From: RUG11198 sp036342255
GTDB taxonomy: Bacteria > Bacillota_I > Bacilli_A > RF39 > UBA660
Direction of reading: 5' to 3'
Length of the DNA: 64,000 bases
Assembly (NCBI GenBank): GCA_036342255.1
Contig: JAZAUS010000013.1
Location: 1-64,000, forward strand
The notes below the pieces were generated by a model, which worked only from the letters and a program-made list of their open reading frames with translations, searched no databases and had not been told where the DNA came from. Every line of letters starts with the position of its first letter. Within the stretch, counting starts at the first letter, position 1. Of the stretch, positions 1 to 8,424 are shown one piece after another. The translations under genes were made by a program, and so were the position numbers.

Positions 1-147
1 ATGAAAAAATATTTAGTAAGATTCACTACTAAAAGTGGTGATTATGATAAAGAATGGTGTTATGCTAATTCAGAAGAAGAGGCTGCTGAAAACATTCTAG
101 ATGACCATTGGAATATAGAGTCTATTGATATGGTCAGTGAATTATGA
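1..147 (+). CDS. Small hypothetical phage protein, 48 aa
   Basis: A 48-residue acidic reading frame begins at the first base of the window with ATG AAA AAA and stops at TGA 145-147. The real start could lie upstream, outside the window. It has a beta-rich opening (KKYLVRFTTKSG) followed by an acidic helix (SEEEAAENIL). No known family was recognised. The stop overlaps the ATG of the next gene (ATGA), so it is probably the tail of the same operon that carries the helicase. Confidence 0.6.
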   Translation: MKKYLVRFTTKSGDYDKEWCYANSEEEAAENILDDHWNIESIDMVSEL

Positions 148-317
148 CAATAACTAATTTGATTGAAAAACTTACTGAATTAAAGTCTAATTATGGAGAT
201 TTAGATGTAAAATATCCTGTTAGAGGACCCGGTTCAGAAGATTTTTATAATAGTATTAATGAAGTAATATATACAAAAGATGCATATTTTAGTAAATATA
301 TTATAGCATTAAAATGA
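144..317 (+). CDS. Small hypothetical protein, 57 aa
   Basis: This 57-residue frame starts at the ATG that overlaps the previous stop, and its TGA overlaps the ATG of the helicase gene at 314. It has a helix ending in LKSNYGDLDV followed by beta strands. The pattern recalls small phage proteins built as 'helix, GD-D-V, strands', and the 55-aa gene at 30521 has a similar layout (LKKESGKEDPDV). Function is unknown; translational coupling is the main support. Confidence 0.6.
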   Translation: MTITNLIEKLTELKSNYGDLDVKYPVRGPGSEDFYNSINEVIYTKDAYFSKYIIALK

Positions 318-1408
318 CAATAACTGAATCTCTTTTTAAAGAAATTGAGTTAGGTAGAGAAGGTAGATTACAAGGATATTCTATGGGTTTACCTAAAACT
401 GAATCTATAATGGATGGAGTAACTCGTAGAACTATGACTGTATTAGCTAGTGGTACTGGACAAGGTAAATCTAGTTTTATTTTATATTCATATGTATTTA
501 GGCCATTAATGGAACATCTTGATGATGATAATTTCTTCGTTTCATATTTTTCTCTAGAAATGCCAGCAACTGTAGTATTTGGAAAATTACTTTCTACTTA
601 TATATTTGAAAAATATCATAAAAGACTTTCTATAACTGAAATTCTTTCTAGAAAGAAAGGATATATTCTTAACGATAAAAATTATGAATTAGTTAAAGAT
701 TGTACTGATTGGTTAAATAAGATAGAAAGTAAAATCCATGTTTATGATAAATCTTTAAATGCTGATAAACTTTATGCTATCTTAATGCAAAAATTAGAAC
801 AATTTGGAGAATTTGAAGAGACAGAAAATAGAAAAATCTATAAACCACATAATCCTGATTTACTTTATGAGGTAGTCATAGATCATGTTGGTCTTCTTCG
901 TCCGTCTAATGGTCGTAATAAAAAAGGAGAAATTGATACTACTGTTTCATATCTTGTTACACTTAGAAATATGTGTAATATATCTCCTACTTTAATTCAA
1001 CAAATTAATAGAGAGCAAAGTAATATTGAAAGATTTAAAGCAGGAAGAACTGGAATTCAACTTTCAGATTTAAAAGAAACTGGAGATACCACTGATGCTG
1101 CCGAAGTTGTATTGGCATTATATGGTCCAAATCGTGATAAACTTAATACTTATAGAGGATATGATGTTAAAAAATTAGGTGATCATATAAGAATGATACA
1201 AATTTTAAAGACTCGATTTGGAAGTGCTGATATAGAAATTGGAGTTAATTATCACGGTGATGTTAATGAGTGGTTTGAGCTACCATTACCTAACGAAATT
1301 TATGATTATAGTAAATATTTAACACCTGATTATATAATAAATAATGAGGAAGATGAAGAGAAAGAAATAGATAATTCAAGCAAAAATGATTTTAAATTGA
1401 TTTTATAA
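314..1408 (+). CDS. dnaB: DnaB-family replicative helicase, RecA-fold domain
   Basis: This 364-residue protein should unwind DNA 5' to 3' at the phage fork. Walker A is GTGQGKS at residues 47-53. A SLEM motif follows, matching the DnaB H1a helix, then a Walker B-like strand VVIDHVGLL. QQINRE corresponds to DnaB motif H3, and SDLKETGDTTDAAEVV resembles the H4 region. It is shorter than bacterial DnaB (about 450-470 aa) and lacks the N-terminal primase-interaction domain, as many phage versions do. It ends TAATG into the next ATPase gene, and a Toprim primase lies 2 kb downstream. The C-terminus is acidic. Assignment is confident from the ordered motifs. Confidence 0.9.
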   Translation: MTITESLFKEIELGREGRLQGYSMGLPKTESIMDGVTRRTMTVLASGTGQGKSSFILYSYVFRPLMEHLDDDNFFVSYFSLEMPATVVFGKLLSTYIFEKYHKRLSITEILSRKKGYILNDKNYELVKDCTDWLNKIESKIHVYDKSLNADKLYAILMQKLEQFGEFEETENRKIYKPHNPDLLYEVVIDHVGLLRPSNGRNKKGEIDTTVSYLVTLRNMCNISPTLIQQINREQSNIERFKAGRTGIQLSDLKETGDTTDAAEVVLALYGPNRDKLNTYRGYDVKKLGDHIRMIQILKTRFGSADIEIGVNYHGDVNEWFELPLPNEIYDYSKYLTPDYIINNEEDEEKEIDNSSKNDFKLIL

Positions 1409-2106
1409 TGGCTTGTGAAGCATTATGTATTTATGGTGAATCTGGTTCTGGAAAGACTACTTCATTAAGAAATATGAATCCAGAGACAACTTTTATTATT
1501 AGTACAACTGGAAAACCTCTTAGTTTCAGAGGATGGAAAAGAAAGTATATTCCATTTAATATTAATAAAGAAACTAAAGAGATCTCTGGAAACTATTATG
1601 TTAGTTCAAATTCAGAACAAATTCTTAAGATACTTAAAATTATAAATTCTAAAATGCCTCATATTGAAACTGTAGTTATAGATGATATGCAGTACATTAT
1701 GAGTTATGAATTTGTTGATAGAGCTACAGAAGTTGGATATGGAAAATTTTCTGAATTAGCTCAACATATGATGGATATTTTAAGGTACGCTGAACAAATG
1801 AGAGATGATTGTACTATGGTATTTTTAACCCATAGTGAAAACGTTGGTACTGAGATTGATCCAAAATATGTAATTAAAACCATCGGTAAACTTTTAAGTG
1901 AAAAAGTAACCTTAGAAGGATTGTTTACTTATATTTTCTTCACTAAAGTAGAAGAAGGTGAAGATGGAAAGATGCAATATAAATTGGTTACTAATAATGA
2001 TGGTAAATGTCTTGCTAAAACTCCAATGGATATGTTTGAAGATTTAGAGATTGACAATGACTTAAATGAGATACTTAAGGTAATTAAAGAATATAACGAA
2101 GAATAA
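1408..2106 (+). CDS. Sak4-type RecA-like ATPase (AAA_24 family)
   Basis: This 232-residue P-loop ATPase has Walker A GESGSGKT at residues 10-17 and a Walker B strand TVVIDDMQ, followed by VFLTHSE. The layout fits Sak4-like phage nucleotide-binding proteins, which act as single-strand annealing or recombination factors with SSB. It sits between the helicase and SSB-like genes, sharing single bases with its neighbours (TAATG at both ends), so co-translation is likely. It could alternatively be a helicase loader, but the short RecA fold with the IDDMQ motif favours Sak4. Confidence 0.8.
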   Translation: MACEALCIYGESGSGKTTSLRNMNPETTFIISTTGKPLSFRGWKRKYIPFNINKETKEISGNYYVSSNSEQILKILKIINSKMPHIETVVIDDMQYIMSYEFVDRATEVGYGKFSELAQHMMDILRYAEQMRDDCTMVFLTHSENVGTEIDPKYVIKTIGKLLSEKVTLEGLFTYIFFTKVEEGEDGKMQYKLVTNNDGKCLAKTPMDMFEDLEIDNDLNEILKVIKEYNEE

Positions 2107-2660
2107 TGTTAGAAATTCAATCATCTAAAATTGTACTTACTCTGGTTGATACAGAGACCGGAGAACTTTTTACAAAGGAAGCAACCTTTGGAGATTTTAA
2201 AGAAGCTACTAAAAAGACTACATCAACTCGTTCTAAGAAACCAAAGGATACAGATCCAGTAGCAAAGATTACTTTACTTGAAGGTAAATGGCAAATGAAT
2301 GCTGCTTGTGTAGAACTTACTGGGTTTGAGCCAGAACAAAAACTTGAAATAAAGTTTGAAAAGAAAGGACGAGTAATTACTCCTGTACTTTGTGAAGATG
2401 AGAAATCTGGAAATAGGCTCACTAAAACTTATACAGTTTCATGTAGGGGTTCTAAACATGATAATTTAGCAGAGTATGGAGATATATTTGAAGTAATTCC
2501 GTATGAAGGAAAAGAAGGATACTTCAAACTTAAAGGAAACATTGAGAAAGAAGATGACATTATTGATGTTCCTGAAGAAATAACCGATCCTGATGAAATT
2601 GATGAAGATGTAATAGATGATTCTGAAGTTGATATTTCTGACTTCGACTTAGAACTCTAA
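2106..2660 (+). CDS. Hypothetical replication-module protein with acidic tail, 184 aa
   Basis: The product has a basic segment around residues 38-47 (TSTRSKKPKD), then a beta-rich core, then a strongly acidic C-terminal 35 residues dominated by D and E and ending in FDLEL. Such tails occur in SSBs and other replisome proteins that recruit partners, and the next gene has a comparable tail (DLDGIEL). An OB-fold role is possible but no diagnostic motif is visible. It is the last gene before a 73-bp spacer carrying the AAGTAGATA element. Confidence 0.65.
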   Translation: MLEIQSSKIVLTLVDTETGELFTKEATFGDFKEATKKTTSTRSKKPKDTDPVAKITLLEGKWQMNAACVELTGFEPEQKLEIKFEKKGRVITPVLCEDEKSGNRLTKTYTVSCRGSKHDNLAEYGDIFEVIPYEGKEGYFKLKGNIEKEDDIIDVPEEITDPDEIDEDVIDDSEVDISDFDLEL

Positions 2661-2671
2661 TATAATTAAAA

Positions 2672-2680
2672 AAGTAGATA
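2672..2680 (+). promoter_or_regulatory. AAGTAGATA element upstream of the SSB-like gene
   Basis: In the 73-bp spacer before the gene at 2734 stands AAGTAGATA. The same nine bases occur twice in the leader of the gene at 8516. Both downstream genes look highly expressed and are the only ones nearby with a sizeable upstream spacer. A phage-specific promoter or leader element is an inference from this sharing. Confidence 0.35.
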
Positions 2681-2733
2681 GTTTTATATAAAATAGATAA
2701 TTTATTTATGTTATTATATGAAATTATTATTGT

Positions 2734-3426
2734 ATGTTTAATTTTTCTAATCTTAGCGAACAAAATTTTGCTAGCACATCTGGTTCTTATTTACGTCCTT
2801 ACGATATTTATACTGTAAATCTTACAAAGATTGAGAAAACTGTTTTAAAAGGTTCAAAAGATCCTAATGCAGAATATCCCGTAGTAGCACTTGAATTTAC
2901 AGGTACTGGAGATAATAAAGGTACATTTAGTGCTAATTTATTTATTCCTACTTCAGATAAAGATATGGAGCGTCCTACATTCCAAAATGCAAACGGACAT
3001 GACTATCAAAGACCTTCTCGTTTTGAGAATTTTCAATTTACATTAATGCAAATTGTTCACGCAATTAATCCGGCTGGAGAGGAAAAGATTAAAGCAAATG
3101 CTTCTAAAATTAAGACTGTAGACCAATTTATTGATTTGATTATCAAGGCACTTGCTGGAAAAGATAACGTTGAAACTAACTTAAAGTTAGTTGGACGTAT
3201 CAATAATGGAACTTGGTATGCAGCTCTTCCTAATGCTTGTGGTCTAAATAAAGCAGGACAAGTATTTGCTGTAAACTTTATCGGTGATAACTTATTCTTT
3301 ACCGATTATGAACTTACTCAACAGAAGAATTATAAGAATGCTAAGCCTACAGCTATGAGTTCTACAGAAGATTCTTCTGATAATGATAGCAGTGAGGAAA
3401 TTGATTTAGATGGAATAGAACTTTAA
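2734..3426 (+). CDS. ssb: Probable single-stranded DNA-binding protein
   Basis: This 230-residue protein has a long beta-rich core, including segments such as YPVVALEFTG and WYAALPNACG. The C-terminus is low-complexity, Ser/Asp/Glu-rich and ends DLDGIEL, an SSB-like acidic tip. It lies between the Sak4-like ATPase and the primase, the usual place for an SSB in crAss-like replication modules. Codon use is slightly richer in C/G third positions (GTA, CGT, GGA, AAC) than in neighbours, consistent with high expression. The start is the first ATG after a 73-bp spacer. The SSB call rests on context and tail, not on a clear OB-fold motif. Confidence 0.6.
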   Translation: MFNFSNLSEQNFASTSGSYLRPYDIYTVNLTKIEKTVLKGSKDPNAEYPVVALEFTGTGDNKGTFSANLFIPTSDKDMERPTFQNANGHDYQRPSRFENFQFTLMQIVHAINPAGEEKIKANASKIKTVDQFIDLIIKALAGKDNVETNLKLVGRINNGTWYAALPNACGLNKAGQVFAVNFIGDNLFFTDYELTQQKNYKNAKPTAMSSTEDSSDNDSSEEIDLDGIEL

Positions 3427-3451
3427 TAAATAAATTAAGACATCTTGATTT

Positions 3452-4450
3452 ATGGAATTTATATCTTTACAACCAAAAATAACAAAAGACTTTATACTTT
3501 CTAAAGTAAATCAAGAGTCTATAATGCAATATTATACAGGCAGTAATGTTACTAGTAAAAAACTAGTAACTAGCTGCTTGCGTAATGATAATCATGTAAC
3601 TGTAGGTTTCTATAAATCAAAATCTGGAATACTTTATATGCATGATTTTGCAACTAATGAGCATATTGATTGTTGGAATCTTGTAATGAGACTTTATAAT
3701 TGTAATTATTACGAAGCTCTTAAAATAATAGCGCAAGATTTTAATTTAGTAAACTCTAATGTTGTGAAATCAAATTCTCCTAAAATTGTAGAATCTTTAA
3801 AAGAAACAGAATCTTCAAGAATTCAAGTCCAAATTAAGAAATATACTGATAAAGAATTAGAATGGTGGAAACAATTTGGAATTTCAATAAAAACGTTAAA
3901 GAAATTTCAAGTATTTTCATTACAACATATATTTTTAAACGGAGAATTAAAATTTACTTCTTCTGAACAATGTCCTATTTATGGATATTACTTCGGAAAA
4001 GATAAAAATGGAAATGAAAAATGGAAATGTTATTTTCCTACAAGAGATTCTTTTAGATTCCTTAATAATCTTTCTAAAAAGGTACTTCAAGGTTATCATC
4101 AACTTCCTAAAACAGGAGAACTACTAGTTATAACGAAATCTATGAAAGATGTTTGTGCTTTATATGAATTTGGAATACCTGCTGTATCTCCAAATAGTGA
4201 AACTCTTTTTTTAGATGATAAAAAATTAGAAGAGTTTAAACAGCGTTTTAAACATATATTAGTTATATATGATAATGATAGACCTGGATTACACAATATG
4301 TGGTTAATTCGCAAACAACATCCGGAACTAAATTATTATTTCTTGCCTTGGTATCTTTCTAAAGATTTCACTGATTCTATTAAAATGGTAGGAGTAGAGA
4401 ATATGAAAGAATATGTTAATGAATTTATGTCTAGTTATACATTTAAATAA
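3452..4450 (+). CDS. dnaG: DnaG-type primase with Toprim domain
   Basis: This 332-residue protein should make RNA primers for the fork. The N-terminal 100 residues match the zinc-finger/binding region of phage primases in shape (NDNHVTVGFYKSKSG, MHDFATNEHIDCWNLV), but the classical CHC2 cysteines are largely missing, so metal binding is doubtful. The Toprim part contains LLVITKSMKDVCALYEFG followed by ILVIYDNDRPGL, whose DND supplies the acidic metal ligands. The lysine after the TK motif is where many Toprims carry the first acidic residue nearby. Its location beside DnaB and SSB supports the role. Confidence 0.8.
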   Translation: MEFISLQPKITKDFILSKVNQESIMQYYTGSNVTSKKLVTSCLRNDNHVTVGFYKSKSGILYMHDFATNEHIDCWNLVMRLYNCNYYEALKIIAQDFNLVNSNVVKSNSPKIVESLKETESSRIQVQIKKYTDKELEWWKQFGISIKTLKKFQVFSLQHIFLNGELKFTSSEQCPIYGYYFGKDKNGNEKWKCYFPTRDSFRFLNNLSKKVLQGYHQLPKTGELLVITKSMKDVCALYEFGIPAVSPNSETLFLDDKKLEEFKQRFKHILVIYDNDRPGLHNMWLIRKQHPELNYYFLPWYLSKDFTDSIKMVGVENMKEYVNEFMSSYTFK

Positions 4451-4518
4451 TGATTTTAGTTTATGTATTTTTAATAGTTATAGTATTTCTAATTATATGT
4501 TTTGCGTTGAGTAAATAA
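4450..4518 (+). CDS. Tiny single-pass membrane peptide, 22 aa
   Basis: The ATG shares the final A of the primase stop (TAATG), and the TAA shares its last A with the next ATG at 4518. The peptide (MILVYVFLIVIVFLIICFAL then SK) is essentially one transmembrane helix. The double TAATG coupling argues that it is translated. Function is unknown; small membrane peptides of phages can act in lysis, exclusion or anchoring. Confidence 0.5.
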   Translation: MILVYVFLIVIVFLIICFALSK

Positions 4519-4739
4519 TGAAAGTTTATATAGCTAAAGATTGGACAGGTTCCAAAGTATTTGCAGAACCTCCAGTACTTATGAAATGTGGTGGTATTCC
4601 AGATGTTTGGTCTGGTCATAAACTTCCATTTGATATTACAGGTTCTTTTGCAGAAGATGAAATTCCAAGAGGACAATATTTAGAAAGAAATATTTTTTGG
4701 TCAATAGTACATATAATCGGATTAGATGGGAAAATATAA
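4518..4739 (+). CDS. Hypothetical protein, 73 aa
   Basis: A 73-residue frame starts on the last base of the preceding stop codon. It has beta-strand content with several Trp, Pro and Gly residues (VWSGHKLPFD) and no membrane segment. It overlaps the next gene by 14 bases. No family was recognised. Confidence 0.6.
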   Translation: MKVYIAKDWTGSKVFAEPPVLMKCGGIPDVWSGHKLPFDITGSFAEDEIPRGQYLERNIFWSIVHIIGLDGKI

Positions 4740-5016
4740 TTCTGATTTTACAGAAACAGGTTACTATGGAAACTTTATAGAAGCAAGTTTCTTTGATTTA
4801 GTACATTTATTTGGATTACCTTCTATTAACAATGGTGAAGATAAAGTAAATTATGAATGGGAATTACAAACAGAAGGTGGAATTCCTTTTACATTATATG
4901 ATTGGAAATATTACAGACCGTTATTAATTGAAGAACCAATTATATGGCATATCGGAGCAGATAGTAGAGAACATAGTAAGATAATTCAACAAAAACTTGA
5001 TACGTTGTTAAAATGA
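4726..5016 (+). CDS. Hypothetical protein, 96 aa
   Basis: This 96-residue protein contains FFDLVHLFGLP and WELQTEGGIPFTLYDWKYYRP, an aromatic-rich pattern I have seen described in small conserved phage and large-virus proteins, with no assigned activity. The ATG at 4726 lies inside the previous gene. The stop TGA precedes a 32-bp spacer, one of the few gaps in this stretch. Confidence 0.6.
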   Translation: MGKYNSDFTETGYYGNFIEASFFDLVHLFGLPSINNGEDKVNYEWELQTEGGIPFTLYDWKYYRPLLIEEPIIWHIGADSREHSKIIQQKLDTLLK

Positions 5017-5048
5017 AAAAGTAGCTAAATACAGCAGTTAAAATAACA

Positions 5049-5561
5049 ATGAAAGGAGGACAATCCTGTGTTTATGAAAGCATCGAAGTTGCTTCAGAAA
5101 TGACAGGATTATCTCAACAAACATTAAAAATTAGAGCAAATAAAAATAGTATTCCAAAAGACGGAATACAAGTAGAATGGATAGATCCACATACTAAAAA
5201 ATCTTATCAAGCCAAACGTTCTAAGAAAAAAGGAAGTCAATTTGAACTTGATGTGATACATAAGCTTAATGAAATAGGCTATAACACAGTTAGTTCAAGG
5301 TCAAATAGCAAGAATTTAGATAATATGAAAATAGATGTAGATGATTTAGAAGGAAACCTACCTTGTTATCTTCAAATGAAAGCAACACAATCTACTCCTT
5401 CATATTTTAAAATAGCTGAAGAATGTCCACTAAAAGATCGTCCTATGGTAGTATGTTGGAAAAAACAAGATAAAGATGGAGGACAAAGTCCAGGAACAGT
5501 TTTTATTGCTCCAATTAGTATGTTATATGACTATTTAAGTTTAAAATTGAAAAATGCTTAA
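5049..5561 (+). CDS. PD-(D/E)XK nuclease, Holliday-junction-resolvase-like
   Basis: This 170-residue protein has an N-terminal helix-turn-helix-like segment (VASEMTGLSQQTLKIRAN) typical of modules attached to phage nucleases. A resolvase-like core follows: KKGSQFELDVIHKL with the first glutamate, KIDVDDLEG with the metal-binding aspartates, and YLQMKAT in the E-x-K position. The acidic residue there is replaced by Q, a substitution also seen in Hjc-like families. The fold predicts cleavage of branched DNA during recombination or packaging. The AAAGGAGG just after the ATG is coding and should not be taken as a ribosome binding site for a later start, because no in-frame start follows closely. 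Confidence 0.65.
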   Translation: MKGGQSCVYESIEVASEMTGLSQQTLKIRANKNSIPKDGIQVEWIDPHTKKSYQAKRSKKKGSQFELDVIHKLNEIGYNTVSSRSNSKNLDNMKIDVDDLEGNLPCYLQMKATQSTPSYFKIAEECPLKDRPMVVCWKKQDKDGGQSPGTVFIAPISMLYDYLSLKLKNA

Positions 5562-5787
5562 TAAATATGTTTATGCCGAGTCTACACAAGACTACTGGCC
5601 TGAAATTAAAACTATTTCTGCAAAGTCTTATAATGACGCTGTAGAAAAACTGATAATGCAATACGGTAACGAATTAGACGATGATAAAATTTTAGATACT
5701 ATAGAAGATTGGGAACAATTAAGTGAATATTTAAATACTAATTATACTATTGCGTTATCTGCTTTAGAAGATTATGAAGAATTATAA
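5554..5787 (+). CDS. Hypothetical acidic protein, 77 aa
   Basis: A 77-residue acidic frame overlaps the nuclease gene by 8 bases. It has a strand (YVYAEST), a helix (YNDAVEKLIMQYG) and an acidic C-terminal helix ending EDYEEL. No family was recognised. Confidence 0.6.
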   Translation: MLNKYVYAESTQDYWPEIKTISAKSYNDAVEKLIMQYGNELDDDKILDTIEDWEQLSEYLNTNYTIALSALEDYEEL

Positions 5788-5802
5788 TTAAAAAATATTA
5801 AA

Positions 5803-5943
5803 ATGTTAGGTTCAAGATTAATTTATATAAAAAGGTTAGCTTCTTCTATAAGAAATCTTAATAAAGAAGAAAAAGAAATTTTTGAGAATCAATTAAAAGA
5901 TTCTAAGTTTATTGATAGATGTTATTTTGGAGAAAATGATTAA
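5803..5943 (+). CDS. Small basic helical protein, 46 aa
   Basis: The frame opens with ATG at 5803 after a 15-bp spacer and ends TAA at 5941. It is predicted to be mostly helical and basic at its N-terminus (SRLIYIKRLASSIRNL). The next gene's ATG lies 8 bases before its end. No function is recognised; support is coding continuity and the overlap. Confidence 0.5.
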   Translation: MLGSRLIYIKRLASSIRNLNKEEKEIFENQLKDSKFIDRCYFGEND

Positions 5944-6484
5944 ATTAAGAGAACATCTCCAGATAGGATGTGATTTAGACGATACTATATTTGGATTTTC
6001 AGAAGGATATTTAAAGAGATTTAAGAAATGGCCTAATTATGATTGGGCTATCACAAGAAATGTGGTAAATATTCTTTCTAAAGAAAGAGACTTTTGGATA
6101 AATCTTCCCGTAATAAGAAGACCAATTGGATTTGAACCAAAGTTATATTGTAGTTCTAGGGTAAACCGTAAAAGTTGGTCTAAGAAAGCAATAGAAATTA
6201 ATGATTTACCTGATAGTCCTTTATATCAAGTTCCTGGATATCATATTCCTAAATCTAAATACATAAAAGGTAGAGTAGACGTCTTTATAGAAGATTCTCC
6301 ACATCAATGGAAAGCTTTAAATTTAGCTGGAATACCTTGTTTATTAATAGATAGTCTGAATAATAAAGAATATGGTCCTATGTTAAAAATATATTCATTA
6401 GATGAAGATGAAATAACCGATGTATATTGGTTAGGAAAAGAAACCGGCATATTTGACGAATTTGATAAATATTATGATGATTAG
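5936..6484 (+). CDS. HAD-superfamily phosphatase, deoxyribonucleotidase-like
   Basis: The start chosen is ATG 5936, overlapping the previous stop, rather than an upstream ATG at 5912. This gives 182 residues. IGCDLDDTIFGF near the N-terminus is the HAD nucleophile motif DxDxT, and a later VFIEDSPHQW matches the ED/DS-containing metal-binding motif of 5'(3')-deoxyribonucleotidase-like enzymes. It would dephosphorylate nucleotides, fitting the nucleotide-metabolism theme. The gene ends in TAG (6482-6484). If that codon were read through, 18 residues would follow before TAA. The next, membrane-protein gene starts across the TAG, which supports TAG being a real stop here. Confidence 0.65.
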   Translation: MIKLREHLQIGCDLDDTIFGFSEGYLKRFKKWPNYDWAITRNVVNILSKERDFWINLPVIRRPIGFEPKLYCSSRVNRKSWSKKAIEINDLPDSPLYQVPGYHIPKSKYIKGRVDVFIEDSPHQWKALNLAGIPCLLIDSLNNKEYGPMLKIYSLDEDEITDVYWLGKETGIFDEFDKYYDD

Positions 6485-6641
6485 TGGATTTTGGGCATTT
6501 GCTATTGTATTTATAATAGCTATAACCTTTTTAATAAATAAATTTTTATTTAAAAAGATAGAAAACAGTTATTCAGATCAAGGACCAATTACTAAAATAA
6601 CCTCGTATGAATTTAGATGGAGAAATAATAAAGCAAATTAA
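6474..6641 (+). CDS. Small single-pass membrane protein, 55 aa
   Basis: Starting at ATG 6474 or the adjacent ATG 6477, overlapping the TAG stop of the HAD gene, the product begins with one strong transmembrane helix (FWAFAIVFIIAITFLI) followed by a basic stop-transfer segment NKFLFKK and a short polar tail. Its end overlaps the nuclease gene at 6607 by 35 bases. The role is unknown. Confidence 0.55.
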   Translation: MMISGFWAFAIVFIIAITFLINKFLFKKIENSYSDQGPITKITSYEFRWRNNKAN

Positions 6642-7635
6642 AATAACTCCATTATTAGACACTCTTAAACTAGAGGATATTGATGATGATGTATATTTTA
6701 AACAATATTCAAAAGAATATATATCTAATTCTCGTTTAGGAGTTCTTAAACGTGACGGAGTTAAAACTTTTTTTGAAGGAATTCCACAAGTTTATAATCC
6801 TAGTTTTGAGACTGGAACATTAATACATGAAAATGTATTAGAACCAGAAAAATATGAAGTAATTGAAGGAGTATTTAAGCCTACAGCAAAAGCTGGATTA
6901 ATGGCAGATGCTCTTTATAAATCAGACGGAACTACTCCTACCGATGATGAAATTAAGAGCATGTCTTATAAAATAGGATATTATAAAGACAAACTCACTT
7001 CTAATAGACTTAAGGAATTTAGAGATAAAGCAGAACCTTATTGGAGAGATAGATTTTTGTTTGAACAAAATAATCCGTTAGGAGAGAAAAAACGAATATT
7101 TACTGATGAGAAGAATTATAATTTGTTAGTAAATTGTTTAAAAACTCTTAATGAGAATAAGGATATTCAAAAACTACTTCATCCGTCTGGACTTGTAGAA
7201 GAACCTATAGTTGGAAATGAAAGAACCATACTAATGGATATCGAAATGAAAGTTCCAGATTATGAACCAAGAATATATCATTTAAAGGCTAAGCTTGATA
7301 ATTTTAGTATAGACTCTGAAGAAAAAATCATTACAGTAAATGATTTAAAAACTACTAGTAGACCTGCTGTCCAGTTCGATCCAACATTTTTTAGTTATCA
7401 AAGAGAGATAGCATTCTATAGTTGGTTAATAAAACTTTGTGCAAAGAAATTTTATAATGTAGAAAATGCTACTACAAAAGGAAATTTCTTGGTAGTATCT
7501 ACTATTCCAGAATATAATACTTTAGTATATCCAATGACTCCTAAATTGTTCTTGTCTGGATGGAAGGAAGTTTTATATCTTTTAAAGACTGTAGCATATT
7601 TTAATCAAGTTAAAGGATATGAATTTACAATATGA
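6607..7635 (+). CDS. PD-(D/E)XK exonuclease, RecE/exonuclease VIII-like
   Basis: This 342-residue protein shows the conserved order of phage PD-(D/E)XK exonucleases. It opens with YISNSRLGVLKRDG, then GTLIHENVLEP with the helical His/Glu. A strand holds the catalytic Asp (LKAKLDNFSID), followed by VNDLKTT as D-x-K, and QREIAFYSWLI as the downstream QxxxY helix. Such enzymes resect double-stranded ends to feed an annealing protein such as the Sak4/SSB pair upstream. The catalytic signature is clear; polarity and partner are inferred. Confidence 0.75.
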   Translation: MNLDGEIIKQIKITPLLDTLKLEDIDDDVYFKQYSKEYISNSRLGVLKRDGVKTFFEGIPQVYNPSFETGTLIHENVLEPEKYEVIEGVFKPTAKAGLMADALYKSDGTTPTDDEIKSMSYKIGYYKDKLTSNRLKEFRDKAEPYWRDRFLFEQNNPLGEKKRIFTDEKNYNLLVNCLKTLNENKDIQKLLHPSGLVEEPIVGNERTILMDIEMKVPDYEPRIYHLKAKLDNFSIDSEEKIITVNDLKTTSRPAVQFDPTFFSYQREIAFYSWLIKLCAKKFYNVENATTKGNFLVVSTIPEYNTLVYPMTPKLFLSGWKEVLYLLKTVAYFNQVKGYEFTI

Positions 7636-8023
7636 TTTTGGGGAATATATAAGGAGTCAGGTTCCAAATATTCCAGAGAATGTTTTAGAGGAATTCATAA
7701 TGGAAACTTTAAAACCAAAAGTGGATGCTTTTATAAGAGATTTTAAAGAAAAAGAAAGTTCTGTTCATGATTTATGTATGGAACTATCTAATTATTCTGA
7801 TGTATTAACTAATCTCTTAAATTTCAAAAAAGAAACTATAGATAGATATACTTCTATAGTTTGGAATAAAGATTTACATCCTTGTTCAGGAAGAAGTGTA
7901 TATAAAATTGAAAGAGATTTAAAAATGTCAGCAGCAAATGGAAATGAAGATGAATTTATTGGATATTTAAATGAACTTTTAGGAAATTGCTGCATATCTT
8001 CTATGAATGAATTAGACGATTGA
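7619..8023 (+). CDS. Hypothetical helical protein, 134 aa
   Basis: A 134-residue, mostly helical acidic protein overlaps the exonuclease gene by 17 bases. A central stretch (DLCMELSNYSDVLTNLL) is amphipathic and the C-terminus contains a CC pair (LGNCCISS). No family is recognised. Its position suggests a role in the DNA-processing module. Confidence 0.6.
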   Translation: MNLQYDFGEYIRSQVPNIPENVLEEFIMETLKPKVDAFIRDFKEKESSVHDLCMELSNYSDVLTNLLNFKKETIDRYTSIVWNKDLHPCSGRSVYKIERDLKMSAANGNEDEFIGYLNELLGNCCISSMNELDD

Positions 8024-8025
8024 TT

Positions 8026-8373
8026 ATGACTTTTGAAGAGCTTAGAAAATTTTATTCTGAAAATTTTAGTTTAGGTTATTTAAATATTCCAAGTACTAAA
8101 GAGCATAACAGTTTTGAAAGAAAATTAATCCTTATTAGTCTTATTTGTTATGTTGTAGAAAAGAATAAAGCCAAGAATCCTGATTTCACACATTATTCTT
8201 TTCTTTATAAAATAAATACTAGCCTAAACTTACCAGAAAATTTTATAAAAGGATTGGCAATAGTCTGTGAAGATTTTGCTTATCAAGAACATGATTTTCC
8301 AACATTTGGATTAGAAGGTAAAAAAATTTTGGAAGAAATTATTTTGATTCTAAAAACTTTTTTACCTTTTTGA
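8026..8373 (+). CDS. Hypothetical protein, 115 aa
   Basis: The frame can be opened at TTG 8020, but ATG 8026 directly after the previous TGA is the better start. The product is 115 residues and mostly helical, with a hydrophobic segment KLILISLICYVV and a hydrophobic C-terminus. No family is recognised. It is the last gene before a 142-bp spacer holding the regulatory region of the next transcription unit. Confidence 0.6.
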   Translation: MTFEELRKFYSENFSLGYLNIPSTKEHNSFERKLILISLICYVVEKNKAKNPDFTHYSFLYKINTSLNLPENFIKGLAIVCEDFAYQEHDFPTFGLEGKKILEEIILILKTFLPF

Positions 8374-8424
8374 ATATGTAAAAATATGTTAAAATATATT
8401 GATTTATATGTTTATATAATATAT

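Noticed and set aside
5049..5075. AAAGGAGG as a Shine-Dalgarno site for a start downstream of 5049
   Set aside because: No in-frame start codon follows within normal distance, and the coding frame through GGA GGA is open.
5912..5935. ATG 5912 as the start of the HAD phosphatase
   Set aside because: It lies deep in the preceding gene; ATG 5936 overlaps the stop like other junctions here and leaves the DxDxT motif intact.
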